DNA from: an uncultured Clostridia bacterium
Lineage (GTDB): Bacteria; Bacillota; Clostridia; Oscillospirales; Ruminococcaceae
Direction of reading: 5' to 3'
Assembly (NCBI GenBank): GCA_947628385.1
Contig: CANQZS010000016.1
Location: forward strand, 1 to 16,399
DNA length: 16,399 nt
The first letter of the stretch is position 1, and each line of letters begins with the position of its first letter. This document shows, piece after piece, positions 1 to 7,206 of the stretch. The notes under the pieces are model-generated. The model was not told where the DNA came from and made no database searches. It was given only the letters and a program-made list of their open reading frames with translations. The position numbers and the translations under genes were made by a program.

Positions 1-247
1 TGCGGAGGGAGAGATACTTCCCGTCGCGACCTGCAGCTTTGGCGGGATCGGCGTTTTTGCCATAAAGGAAATGGGAAGATTCTACCGTCACGTTTTGATA
101 GAGGGAAGATACCCTCATCACGGAGCGGTAGCGTTTGCACACTGCGGAAAGGCGCTGTTCAATGTTTTCCGTTATCTTGGAGTGTCCGAGATAGGCTTCA
201 ATCAGCCAAAGGGAATGCTTTACAGAACGGAAAACCCCTTTTCGTGA
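1..247 (+). CDS. L-fucose/L-arabinose isomerase-like protein, C-terminal fragment
   Basis: The reading frame is open from the window edge to a TGA at 245-247, giving the last 81 residues of a longer protein. The visible segment contains SFGGIGVFAIKEMGRFYRH, then GRYPHHGAVAFAHCGK and a final FNQPKGMLYRTENPF. I recognise this ending as that of the L-fucose/L-arabinose isomerase-like family, whose members interconvert aldose and ketose sugars in the cytoplasm; the PHH...AVAF stretch and the closing NQP...ENPF are the main clues. The metal-binding glutamate and aspartate lie outside the window, so activity and substrate cannot be judged. The GH2 glycosidase downstream fits a sugar-using locus, but it is 2.1 kb away behind unrelated genes, so a joint pathway is only a guess. 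No terminator-like hairpin with a T-tract follows the stop. Confidence 0.65.
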   Translation, partial: AEGEILPVATCSFGGIGVFAIKEMGRFYRHVLIEGRYPHHGAVAFAHCGKALFNVFRYLGVSEIGFNQPKGMLYRTENPFS

Positions 248-322
248 TTTTCATTACCGTTTTATGCTGTGCTTTAGTCTCTTGGATCTAAAAAAGTCAA
301 AATATTTTTACGGAGTATCAAA

Positions 323-781
323 ATGTGCAAAATATCAGGATTCCCAAAAATTTTAGAGCAGGCATTGGAAGCCGGACTGGTAGAATTCCCAAGCGATGTG
401 CAGGATTCCTTTGCGCCGCTGACAGCTTATCGGCTTGTAACGCTGAGGAATGACGGCGTTAGTATCATTGCCGAGGATCTTTGCTCTCAAATGGAACTAA
501 AGCAACTGTACCCAAACGATCGGCGATATATTGATCTGAACGAAAACGATATAGAAAATTACAGCTGCTCATTTTTCAAAAATATAAAGGATCTTTCAAA
601 TGCAATGCACCTGCCAAGGAAAAACAAGGCAATAATATCCGGAGAGATCTGCTCCGACAACGGCGTTATGAACTGTAAAAATTCACATATCAATTTGTGG
701 ATATATGAAAATGAAAAAGAAAAAATGATAGACGGTTTCGAGGTGATAAATGATGGCAGTAAACAATATAGCAATGTTTAA
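323..781 (+). CDS. Hypothetical protein, first gene of an overlapping pair
   Basis: A 152-residue protein that I do not recognise. The start is supported by a GGAG at 312-315, seven bases before the ATG. There is no signal peptide or membrane segment, so it is probably cytoplasmic. The C-terminal third has a motif-like run, SHINLWIYENEKEKMIDGFEVI, in which aromatic and acidic residues alternate. It overlaps the next gene by 32 bases in another frame, so the two are probably translated together and may act as a pair. Its base composition is more AT-rich than that of the genes from queH onward. No catalytic motif is visible. An immunity, antitoxin or accessory role is conceivable for a small overlapping pair, but nothing in the sequence proves it. 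Confidence 0.6.
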   Translation: MCKISGFPKILEQALEAGLVEFPSDVQDSFAPLTAYRLVTLRNDGVSIIAEDLCSQMELKQLYPNDRRYIDLNENDIENYSCSFFKNIKDLSNAMHLPRKNKAIISGEICSDNGVMNCKNSHINLWIYENEKEKMIDGFEVINDGSKQYSNV

Positions 782-1430
782 TATAAACGATCGTTTGCTT
801 TACAGAGAATATGATCTTGTAAAATGCGATCTTGCATATTTATTTGTTTGTATCGACAAGAACGGTCAAAGATATATCGTTATCGACCTTGATCGGAACG
901 AATTCCTTATAGCCGGAATATCCGCAAAAAGGCTTTTGGATCTGATAAACGGCAGGATAACAATGCGCACGGCGTTCACTGACGTAAGAGAAGTGTTCCA
1001 TGTTATCTCCGGAAGCTCCTTGGATAAGGATATTATTGTCAGAATGCCGCCCTCCGAGGTGCCGGAGGAGGATCTGCCGGATATGGATTCTTTTTTTGAA
1101 AAGCCTGATGATCCCGATATTGAAAGCTATATCCGCAAATTAACACTGTGTACAACGGCAAAGACATTGGATCATACTGCCGGTGCGCCGGATCCGTCTC
1201 CGACCGTTTTAAAAGTAATATACCGCAGAGATCCGTTGACGCCGACATTCAACTGCACAGCAGCAAAAAATAAAAGACCGGTACACGTGCATACTCAAAA
1301 ATCGTATGTCGGGGTCACGACCCCTTATCCAAGATACGGAAAAGCACATTCTGCCGCTTCTCATAAAGCAGGATCAATTACTGCTTATCGGACTAAGGCG
1401 GGTCAATGCGTAAAAAATAAGATCACATAA
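750..1430 (+). CDS. Hypothetical protein resembling DUF6575, with a basic tail
   Basis: A 226-residue protein in two parts. Residues 1-90 form a compact domain, with YLFVCIDKNGQRYIVIDLD near 30-48 followed by ISAKRLLDLINGRITMRTAF. This reads like the DUF6575 pattern of small beta-rich proteins of unknown function; the match is from memory and not verified. Residues 95-135 are strongly acidic (EVPEEDLPDMDSFFEKPDD). The tail from about 145 is rich in Thr, Pro, His, Lys and Arg and looks disordered. AGGTG at 741-745 precedes two in-line ATG codons; the second, at 753, has the better spacing. The gene overlaps the preceding one by 32 bases. Its stop lies in the same frame as the small Cys-rich gene that follows, only 33 bases before that gene's first plausible start. 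The tail covers a GGGGTC-AC-GACCCC palindrome. Function unknown. Confidence 0.6.
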   Translation: MMAVNNIAMFNINDRLLYREYDLVKCDLAYLFVCIDKNGQRYIVIDLDRNEFLIAGISAKRLLDLINGRITMRTAFTDVREVFHVISGSSLDKDIIVRMPPSEVPEEDLPDMDSFFEKPDDPDIESYIRKLTLCTTAKTLDHTAGAPDPSPTVLKVIYRRDPLTPTFNCTAAKNKRPVHVHTQKSYVGVTTPYPRYGKAHSAASHKAGSITAYRTKAGQCVKNKIT

Positions 1431-1463
1431 TATTTCAAGAAAGGTTTTGATTTTACGTCCGAA

Positions 1464-1643
1464 TTGATTGCTTCCCTTGGGATCGCCGACTATATCGCTC
1501 TTGCGGTCATCGCGCTGCTGATATTTTCGGCAATAATGTACCTGAAAAGACGTAAGAAAAAAGGCTGCGGCGGCTGCTCCGGCTGTCCTTATGCCGGAAG
1601 CTGCCAAAAGAAAAAGGACGGGAATAATGATGCCGGACGGTAA
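1464..1643 (+). CDS. FeoB-associated Cys-rich membrane protein (P12 family), start codon uncertain
   Basis: The frame encodes one hydrophobic helix (IALAVIALLIFSAIMYL), a basic stop-transfer stretch (KRRKKK), then the cysteine cluster CGGCSGCPYAGSC and a lysine-rich end. This is the architecture of the small FeoB-associated Cys-rich membrane proteins (virus attachment protein p12 family). Relatives are usually encoded beside the ferrous iron transporter genes feoA and feoB and are thought to assist iron uptake; no feo gene is visible here. The only canonical in-frame start between the upstream stop (1428-1430) and the membrane helix is TTG at 1464, giving 59 residues. The nearest Shine-Dalgarno-like sequence (AGAAAGG, 1438-1444) is 19 bases away, which is too far. 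The true start may be a rare codon nearer that site, or the native start may have been lost. The gene overlaps queH by 17 bases. Confidence 0.65.
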   Translation: MIASLGIADYIALAVIALLIFSAIMYLKRRKKKGCGGCSGCPYAGSCQKKKDGNNDAGR

Positions 1644-2268
1644 CAACATGGAACAAAAAAGAAACTTCCGCATTGAACAGGAAAAAATAATAAAAGCTCT
1701 TGAAGCGCCCCCTACCCTGCTGCTCCATAGCTGCTGCGCGCCCTGTTCGAGCGCGGTACTGGAATATCTTGCGGAGCATTTTAAAATAACCGTTTTCTAT
1801 TTCAACCCAAATATTTTCCCTGAGGAGGAATTTCTCCACAGGATCTCCGAACAAAAACGGCTCATCTCCGAGCTCCCATGCAAATATCCCGTGGGATTCA
1901 TCGAACACGGCTGGCAGTCGGAACGCTTTTACCAAGCCGTAAAGGGTCTGGAAAATATCCCCGAGGGCGGCGAACGCTGCTTCGCCTGCTACCGTCTGAG
2001 ACTTGAAGAGACTGCAAAACTTGCGGCGGAAATGAACTTTGACTATTTTACCACCACGCTTTCAGTCAGTCCCTACAAGAACGCCGCCAAACTCAACGAG
2101 ATAGGCGAGGACCTTGCCGCAAAGTACGGCGTAAAGCATCTCCCCTCGGATTTTAAGAAAAAAGACGGCTACAAGCGCAGTATCGAGCTTTCCGCAAGGT
2201 ACGGTCTTTACCGCCAGAATTACTGCGGCTGCGTTTTCTCGCAAAGAGAAAGGACCGGAACAGACTGA
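1627..2268 (+). CDS. queH: Epoxyqueuosine reductase QueH
   Basis: QueH (formerly DUF208) reduces epoxyqueuosine to queuosine at the wobble base of tRNAs with GUN anticodons, the last step of queuosine synthesis. It is the iron-sulfur enzyme used by many bacteria that lack the cobalamin-dependent QueG. Family marks are HSCCAPCSS near the N-terminus (Cys36, Cys37, Cys40), GGERCFACY (Cys118, Cys121), the segment SPYKN, and FKKKDGYKRSIELSARYGLY before YCGC (Cys200, Cys202). Length, 213 residues, is normal. The start at 1627 is chosen because AAGGA (1614-1618) precedes it with 8-base spacing; a longer form from 1591 would lie inside the Cys-rich gene. The 17-base overlap with that gene suggests translational coupling. 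No other queuosine genes are in view. Confidence 0.92.
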   Translation: MMPDGNNMEQKRNFRIEQEKIIKALEAPPTLLLHSCCAPCSSAVLEYLAEHFKITVFYFNPNIFPEEEFLHRISEQKRLISELPCKYPVGFIEHGWQSERFYQAVKGLENIPEGGERCFACYRLRLEETAKLAAEMNFDYFTTTLSVSPYKNAAKLNEIGEDLAAKYGVKHLPSDFKKKDGYKRSIELSARYGLYRQNYCGCVFSQRERTGTD

Positions 2269-2296
2269 TCGCACAGGATCAAGCCCGTTCCGGTCC
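2252..2296 (+). terminator. Stem-loop over the end of queH, possible terminator
   Basis: A perfect 10-bp inverted repeat, GGACCGGAAC (2252-2261) and GTTCCGGTCC (2287-2296), encloses a 25-base loop and spans the queH stop codon at 2266-2268. What follows (CGCTTATTTACAAT) is not a true T-run, so Rho-independent termination would be weak. It may instead protect the 3' end of the mRNA. Confidence 0.45.
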
Positions 2297-2321
2297 CGCT
2301 TATTTACAATATAGCAACAAA

Positions 2322-2360
2322 TTGATAGGAAAAATATGATATAATATTTGTTTAAGGAGG
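2322..2360 (+). promoter_or_regulatory. Promoter elements and strong RBS of the GH2 gene
   Basis: A perfect -10 box TATAAT lies at 2340-2345. The best -35-like hexamer, TTGATA at 2322-2327, is only 12 bases away, shorter than usual, so the -35 assignment is uncertain. AAGGAGG at 2354-2360 is an almost perfect ribosome binding site seven bases before the ATG. The leader would be very short, about 15 bases. Confidence 0.45.
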
Positions 2361-2367
2361 CGGTAAA

Positions 2368-5300
2368 ATGAACGATCTTATCAACAGGCTTTTTAATGAC
2401 GGGTGGGAATTCCTGCTTATGCCCTTGGATTCAGGGTATGACGCCGCTATGAAAGCTGCGGATTGGAAAGCCGTGGATATTCCCCACGACTGGCTGATCT
2501 ATAACACCAAGGATCTTTATGCAAACGGCGAGGGCTGGTACAGACGTTCCCTGAATTATTCAAAAAAGCCCTCCGTGCGCGCGGCGCTGCGCTTTGAGGG
2601 AATTTACATGGACTGCGTTATCTATGTGAACGGCAAACCGGCAGGCGAATGGAAATACGGCTATTCTACCTTTGAATTTGATGTGACCGATCTGCTCAAC
2701 GACGGTGAAAATCTGATCGCCGTTGGTATCAGCTACCGCAGTCCTAATTCAAGATGGTATTCCGGAGCGGGTATCTACCGTAAAGTCATTTTTAAGGAAT
2801 ATAACGAATGTCACATCGTCAGCGACGGAGTATATATAAGCTGCAAAACCGACGGAAGCGTTACGATCTCCACAGAGACCGAGCGTCCCGCAGGAGTGCC
2901 GGCAGGCGAGCTTTCCGTCCGCAGAGCTATAATGGACGGCGGCGCCGTTCTTGCGGAAAAGACCTCCTCCTGCTGCGCATTTGACAGAAGTCAAGTGCCG
3001 GAAGCCATACTGCACGACGGCTGCTCTTATTCGGTAAATACGGATATTCTTAAAATAAACGATCCCGTCCTGTGGGACATAGAAGATCCGCACCTTTATA
3101 AGTGCGTGTGCGAGCTTATCAGGAACGGCAGCGTTATCGACAGACAGGAGATCCCTTTCGGTATAAGAAGTGCGGAATTTACTCCGGACAAAGGATTTTT
3201 CCTTAACGGCAGACATTTAAAGATCCACGGCTGCTGCGAGCATCACGACCTCGGCGCTCTCGGCGCGGCTGTAAACCGAAACGCTATAAAAAGAAAGCTC
3301 GAAAAGCTCCGTGCGATCGGTATAAACGCCATACGCACAAGCCATAATATGCCCGCTCCGGAGCTTATGGAGCTTGCGGACGAAATGGGCTTCCTTATCC
3401 TATCCGAGGGCTTCGATATGTGGGAAAAGCACAAGACCGATCATGACTATGCGGGATTTTTCCCTGAATGGGTATCCAAGGACGTGGCTTCATGGGTGCG
3501 CAGAGACAGGAACCACCCCTCTCTTATCGGCTGGAGCATAGGAAATGAAATATACGACACTCACGAAAGCGAAAGGGGTCAGGAGGTCACCTCTCTGCTT
3601 GCAGGTCTTGTCCGCAGACACGATCCAATGAAAAACGGTTACATAACCATCGGTTCAAACTATATGCAGTGGGAGAACGCTCAAAAATGCGCGGATATTC
3701 TCAAACTGGCAGGCTATAACTACGCCGAACGCCTTTATGAGGAGCATCACAAGGCTCACCCAGACTGGGCTGTTTACGGCTCGGAAACAGCTTCTACCAT
3801 ACAAAGCCGCGGAATATATCACTTCCCTCTTTCACAGACGGTGCTTGCTGACGACGATGAGCAATGCTCCGCTCTGGGAAACTGCTGCACAGGCTGGGGA
3901 GCCAAAAACACCGAAGCGTGCATAATCCCCGACCGCGACGCAGGATTCTGCGCCGGACAGTTCATCTGGACAGGCTTTGACTATATCGGCGAGCCTACGC
4001 CGTATTCCACCAAAAACAGCTATTTCGGACAGTTCGATACGGCGGGATTTCCCAAGGACAGCGCATATATCTACCAAGCCGAGTGGACGGATCACAAAAA
4101 AGCTCCGTTTATCCACATTTTCCCATACTGGGACTTTATCGAGGGTCAGGATATTGACGTCCGCGTGACCACAAACGCTCCCAAGGCTGAGCTTTATTTC
4201 AACGGCGAAAAAATTGCCGAAAAGGAAATAGATCATCTTCACGGAATGGAGCTTACCCTTGACGCGATAGTAAAATATCGTGCCGGCGAGCTTCTTGCAA
4301 TTGCCTATGACGAAAACGGCTGCGAGATCGCCCGCGATATTCAGCGCTCGTTCGGAGATACCGCCGAGCTGCGCCTTATCCCGAACAAGACCGAACTTGC
4401 CGCAGACGGAACGGATCTTATCTTTATGGAGATCGCCGCTTATGACAAGGACGGCAATTTTACCGCTAACGCCAACAACAGAGCGACCGTGGAGGTCTCC
4501 GGCGCAGGACGTTTGATAGGTCTTGATAACGGAGATTCCACAGACTATGAGCAGTATAAGGGAATTTCCCGCAGACTGTTTTCCGGAAAGCTCCTTGCGG
4601 TCATCGCCGCTAAAACGGAAGCCGGAGACATTAACGTAAAAGTCTCCTCCCCCGCTCTTCCGGACAGCATTTTAAAGCTCAGGGCAGTTCCCGCAGAAGT
4701 TCCCGCAGGCATATCCGCAGCTGAGGAAAATACCCATACCGCCGCCGACTGTCCCGACGAGGCGAACGATATTCCGGTAAGAAAGATCGAGTTCGTTTCG
4801 GAAAGCAGGATCTTTACTCCGGAAAGAAAGGAAATAACGTTCCGGACAAATGTATTCCCTAAAAATTCGTCATATAAAAATGAAATAGAATACCGCGTTA
4901 CTACCGTTCTCGGCATAAATTCAAACCTTGCGGAAATAGTTTCCTCCGACGGGGATTCTGTCACCGTCCGCTGCAAGGGCGACGGAGAATTCTATCTGCG
5001 CGCGCTTTGCAAAAACGGCACGGACAAATATCATATCGTTACCCCGCTGCTCCTTAAAGGCGAGGGACTCGGAGCAGCCTCATTCGATCCCTACGGTTTT
5101 GTTATAGGCGGACTTTTCACCGTTCAGAGCGGGAACGCCGGAAACGGCATAGAGCGCGGAGCGTCGTTCTCTTGGGAAAACAGCTGGTTCGGATTTGAAA
5201 ATGTTGATTTCGGAACTATCGGCAGCGACACCGTGACCGTTCCCATATATGCCAACTGCACAACACCCGTTAAGATACGCTTCTACGACGGTATACCCAA

Positions 5301-5829
5301 CGAGGGCGGAGAGCTTCTGGGAGAATTCACCTACCATGAACCGCCGGAATGGCTCACATACAAGCCTAACACCTTTAAACTGAACAAGGTGCTCAAAGGT
5401 ATGCACACATTTGTTATGGAATCCGGAGACGGCTTCCATGTAAAGGGCTTCAGCTTTGAAAAGCCGCAAAAGGAATTCTCCGAAATAAACGCCGTTGACT
5501 GCGACCGCATCTACGGAGACAAATTCACCGTTGAAAGCGACGCCGTTACGGGTATCGGCAATAACGTTCTGCTTGAATTCGGAGAGTTCGACTTTACCGA
5601 AAAGGCTCCGTCAAAGGTGATAATTACCGGACGTTCCTCCCTTGAACTCAACAGTATCCACGTTATTTTCAGCGGCGATACCGAAACAAGAGTGCTTGCG
5701 GAATTTGCCAAGGCTGAAAATTACACTCCGAGAGAATTCCCCATAAGCGGAGTAAGCGGAAAATGCAAGGTATCGTTTGTGTTCCTGCCGGGAAGCAGCT
5801 TTGATCTCAGCAGCTTCAGATTTGAATAA
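2368..5829 (+). CDS. Glycoside hydrolase family 2, beta-galactosidase type, with long C-terminal extension
   Basis: A retaining exo-glycosidase of family GH2, 1153 residues. It has no signal peptide, so it is probably cytoplasmic and acts on imported oligosaccharides. Order of parts: sugar-binding jelly roll about 1-145 (DIPHDWLIYNT, GEGWYRR); immunoglobulin-like sandwich about 150-270; TIM barrel about 275-590 with IHGCCEHHDLGALGAAVN, IRTSHNMPAPELMELADEMGF, the acid/base Glu394 in SIGNE and the probable nucleophile Glu473 in YGSET; a DUF4982-like region from about 600; a further beta domain about 666-772; an Ig-like stretch from about 806; and two carbohydrate-binding-like beta sandwiches about 905-1035 and 1040-1153. 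Beta-galactosidase is the likeliest activity, but related subfamilies cleave beta-glucuronides, beta-mannosides or alpha-arabinosides, so the substrate is open. AAGGAGG fixes the start. The peptidase gene begins 17 bases after the stop. Confidence 0.88.
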   Translation: MNDLINRLFNDGWEFLLMPLDSGYDAAMKAADWKAVDIPHDWLIYNTKDLYANGEGWYRRSLNYSKKPSVRAALRFEGIYMDCVIYVNGKPAGEWKYGYSTFEFDVTDLLNDGENLIAVGISYRSPNSRWYSGAGIYRKVIFKEYNECHIVSDGVYISCKTDGSVTISTETERPAGVPAGELSVRRAIMDGGAVLAEKTSSCCAFDRSQVPEAILHDGCSYSVNTDILKINDPVLWDIEDPHLYKCVCELIRNGSVIDRQEIPFGIRSAEFTPDKGFFLNGRHLKIHGCCEHHDLGALGAAVNRNAIKRKLEKLRAIGINAIRTSHNMPAPELMELADEMGFLILSEGFDMWEKHKTDHDYAGFFPEWVSKDVASWVRRDRNHPSLIGWSIGNEIYDTHESERGQEVTSLLAGLVRRHDPMKNGYITIGSNYMQWENAQKCADILKLAGYNYAERLYEEHHKAHPDWAVYGSETASTIQSRGIYHFPLSQTVLADDDEQCSALGNCCTGWGAKNTEACIIPDRDAGFCAGQFIWTGFDYIGEPTPYSTKNSYFGQFDTAGFPKDSAYIYQAEWTDHKKAPFIHIFPYWDFIEGQDIDVRVTTNAPKAELYFNGEKIAEKEIDHLHGMELTLDAIVKYRAGELLAIAYDENGCEIARDIQRSFGDTAELRLIPNKTELAADGTDLIFMEIAAYDKDGNFTANANNRATVEVSGAGRLIGLDNGDSTDYEQYKGISRRLFSGKLLAVIAAKTEAGDINVKVSSPALPDSILKLRAVPAEVPAGISAAEENTHTAADCPDEANDIPVRKIEFVSESRIFTPERKEITFRTNVFPKNSSYKNEIEYRVTTVLGINSNLAEIVSSDGDSVTVRCKGDGEFYLRALCKNGTDKYHIVTPLLLKGEGLGAASFDPYGFVIGGLFTVQSGNAGNGIERGASFSWENSWFGFENVDFGTIGSDTVTVPIYANCTTPVKIRFYDGIPNEGGELLGEFTYHEPPEWLTYKPNTFKLNKVLKGMHTFVMESGDGFHVKGFSFEKPQKEFSEINAVDCDRIYGDKFTVESDAVTGIGNNVLLEFGEFDFTEKAPSKVIITGRSSLELNSIHVIFSGDTETRVLAEFAKAENYTPREFPISGVSGKCKVSFVFLPGSSFDLSSFRFE

Positions 5830-5846
5830 GGAAAGCGGGTAAGCCT

Positions 5847-6899
5847 ATGAACGAGCTTCGGGTCAGAGTAATAGTTCTAATATTGTGCATTGTCGTCCTT
5901 GCGATCGTGGCTTTTGTACTGACCGGAGACAACGACGGCGGAACAGTTTCGGACGGCGGCGCATCCGACGCTTATGCGGAGATCTCCGAAACGTCAGCCG
6001 TCACCGTTACCTCAGCAGCGATCGAGGAGACCGTCACCGTATCCTCCGCCTCAGTTACGGAAAGCGAGACCACGACCGTTCCGGAGGAAACGGAGGAAGA
6101 TCCCGTTCCCGAAAGCGAAAGCACCTCCGCAAGCAGAACTATCATCACCAGCCGCGTAAGAAAGGATTATGACAATAATTCCGTTTATATTGACATGGAA
6201 AATATCCTGCAATTGCCGGAGCTTCCTGTGGGCTGTGAGATAACAGCCCTGACTATCCTGCTCAGATACTGCGGCTTCGACGCCGAAAAGACCGATCTTG
6301 CAAGAAATTATCTTCCCACAAGCTGGGGAAACGCCCGCTATGAGGACGGCAAGACCTACAAGGACAGCTTTTTCAATTATTTCATAGGCGACCCGTTCGG
6401 AAAAGGCTACGGCTGCTTTTCCGGAGCTATCGAGACCGCCGCGAACGCTTACATAGCCGATCACGGCGGCGGCTTTACCGTGAAAAATATTTCCGGTTCT
6501 CACCCGGACGTTCTTTACGATTATCTCGCCGAGGGAACTCCCGTGCTTTGCTGGGCGACGGACGGCATGATCGAGCCGGAATATTACGAAACATGGTACG
6601 ACAATGAGACCGGAGAACAGCTTGACTGGTACCTTAACGAGCATTGCTTCGTTCTTGCGGGATTCAATATGGATTCCGACATCGTTACCCTCAACGATCC
6701 TATGAAAGGAATAATCGACTACAACATCAACAAATTTGAAACGCGGTACGATCAGATGCACCGTCAGGCAATAGTTATCCTGCCCTCCGGCGGAGGCGGA
6801 AATGTTCCGGACAGTGAAGAGACGTATACGGATACCGCAGAAACAGCGGTTCCCGAAGCAGAGGAGCCGTCATATGATGACAATGCGGAAAATGAATAA
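5847..6899 (+). CDS. Membrane-anchored C39-like cysteine peptidase
   Basis: A 350-residue protein. Residues about 6-27 form a hydrophobic N-terminal segment without a lipobox, so it is more likely an uncleaved anchor than a lipoprotein signal. Residues about 28-105 are a linker rich in Ser, Thr and Glu, typical of a cell-wall spacer. The catalytic domain (about 115-315) matches the peptidase C39-like family (Peptidase_C39_2): Cys130 in ELPVGCEITAL, His266 in NEHCFVLAGF and Asp284 in TLNDPMKG give the Cys-His-Asp order of papain-fold enzymes. The last 30 residues are acidic. It would act outside the membrane, on peptides or wall-linked proteins; the natural substrate of this stand-alone group is unknown. 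It begins 17 bases after the GH2 stop and is followed by a terminator, so the two probably share a transcript. The Shine-Dalgarno (AAGGA, 5828-5832) is rather far upstream. Confidence 0.82.
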   Translation: MNELRVRVIVLILCIVVLAIVAFVLTGDNDGGTVSDGGASDAYAEISETSAVTVTSAAIEETVTVSSASVTESETTTVPEETEEDPVPESESTSASRTIITSRVRKDYDNNSVYIDMENILQLPELPVGCEITALTILLRYCGFDAEKTDLARNYLPTSWGNARYEDGKTYKDSFFNYFIGDPFGKGYGCFSGAIETAANAYIADHGGGFTVKNISGSHPDVLYDYLAEGTPVLCWATDGMIEPEYYETWYDNETGEQLDWYLNEHCFVLAGFNMDSDIVTLNDPMKGIIDYNINKFETRYDQMHRQAIVILPSGGGGNVPDSEETYTDTAETAVPEAEEPSYDDNAENE

Positions 6900-6908
6900 A
6901 AAATTTTT

Positions 6909-6955
6909 TCGGACTGCAAATTTCTAAAAAAGATCTTTGCAGTCCGATTTATTTT
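6909..6955 (+). terminator. Rho-independent terminator of the GH2-peptidase unit
   Basis: A perfect 12-bp stem, TCGGACTGCAAA (6909-6920) with TTTGCAGTCCGA (6936-6947), has a 15-base loop and is followed by TTTATTTTTT. It lies ten bases after the peptidase stop. Confidence 0.9.
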
Positions 6956-7096
6956 TTCGTAACAATTTAAAATAATTTATAGAACATTTATGCAATAAAA
7001 TATATCAATTCCTGCATAAGCATTGAACAATATAGCTAAAAAGCCTGTAAAATGAAAGTTTAAATATTAAAAGTTGCATAAACTTTCAAAAAAGCC
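6956..7096. other. AT-rich spacer upstream of the amt promoter
   Basis: About 140 bases with no gene. It holds three copies of a TGCATAA-type heptamer (6988-6994 inverted, 7013-7019 and 7075-7081 direct) and the inverted repeat listed separately. A weaker promoter-like pair, TTGAAC (7024-7029) with TAAAAT (7048-7053), is also present. The AT-richness could act as an UP element or hold binding sites for a nitrogen regulator. No TGTNAN7TNACA TnrA/GlnR box was found. Confidence 0.4.
7053..7088. repeat. 10-bp inverted repeat just upstream of the amt -35 box
   Basis: TGAAAGTTTA (7053-7062) is repeated as its exact reverse complement TAAACTTTCA (7079-7088), with a 16-base spacer. The right arm ends eight bases before the -35 box, a position suited to an activator or repressor. 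No T-run follows, so it is unlikely to be a terminator. Confidence 0.5.
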
Positions 7097-7125
7097 TTGA
7101 CATCAGCCGCAGAATGTCATATAAT
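7097..7125 (+). promoter_or_regulatory. Perfect-consensus sigma-A promoter of the amt-PII gene
   Basis: TTGACA (7097-7102) and TATAAT (7120-7125) are separated by exactly 17 bases. Transcription should begin near 7132, which puts the first leader hairpin within about seven bases of the 5' end. So strong a core promoter suggests that control acts mainly after initiation. Confidence 0.9.
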
Positions 7126-7138
7126 AAAAGCATAGAAA

Positions 7139-7206
7139 ACAGCAAGGGTGCTGTGAGTAAATTGCAAAGGCGCAGTTTACTTACAGTACCCTTTATTGTT
7201 TTATTT
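7139..7206 (+). promoter_or_regulatory. Putative ANTAR-responsive antiterminator/terminator leader of amt-PII
   Basis: Two tandem hairpins with hexanucleotide loops. P1 (7139-7154) is ACAGC, loop AAGGGT, GCTGT. P2 (7157-7180) is a 9-bp stem GTAAATTGC/GCAGTTTAC with one G-U pair and loop AAAGGC. Both loops have A at position 1 and G at position 4, and the stems are two bases apart. This is the known pattern of RNAs bound by ANTAR-domain antitermination proteins. The alternative fold pairs 7144-7165 with 7172-7193, 22 bp with three G-U pairs, keeping the P2 loop at its tip; the U-rich tract TTTATTGTTTTATTT (7192-7206) follows, making a terminator. The base of that terminator uses the loop and 3' arm of P1, so P1 and terminator exclude each other. 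Inference: an ANTAR protein, probably responding to nitrogen status, holds P1-P2 and allows read-through into the transporter gene. Confidence 0.78.

Noticed and set aside
1591..1626. Extended QueH start at 1591
   Set aside because: It lies inside the cysteine cluster of the upstream gene, and the added residues do not belong to QueH. AAGGA supports the start at 1627.
6051..6761. 236-codon frame antisense to the C39-like peptidase
   Set aside because: The plus-strand frame has a full Cys-His-Asp peptidase pattern, while the antisense product shows no recognisable domain and has no ribosome site.
7132..7206. Glutamine riboswitch or other metabolite riboswitch in the amt leader
   Set aside because: I see no conserved aptamer core. 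The two A1/G4 hexaloops and the overlapping terminator explain the whole leader as an ANTAR target.
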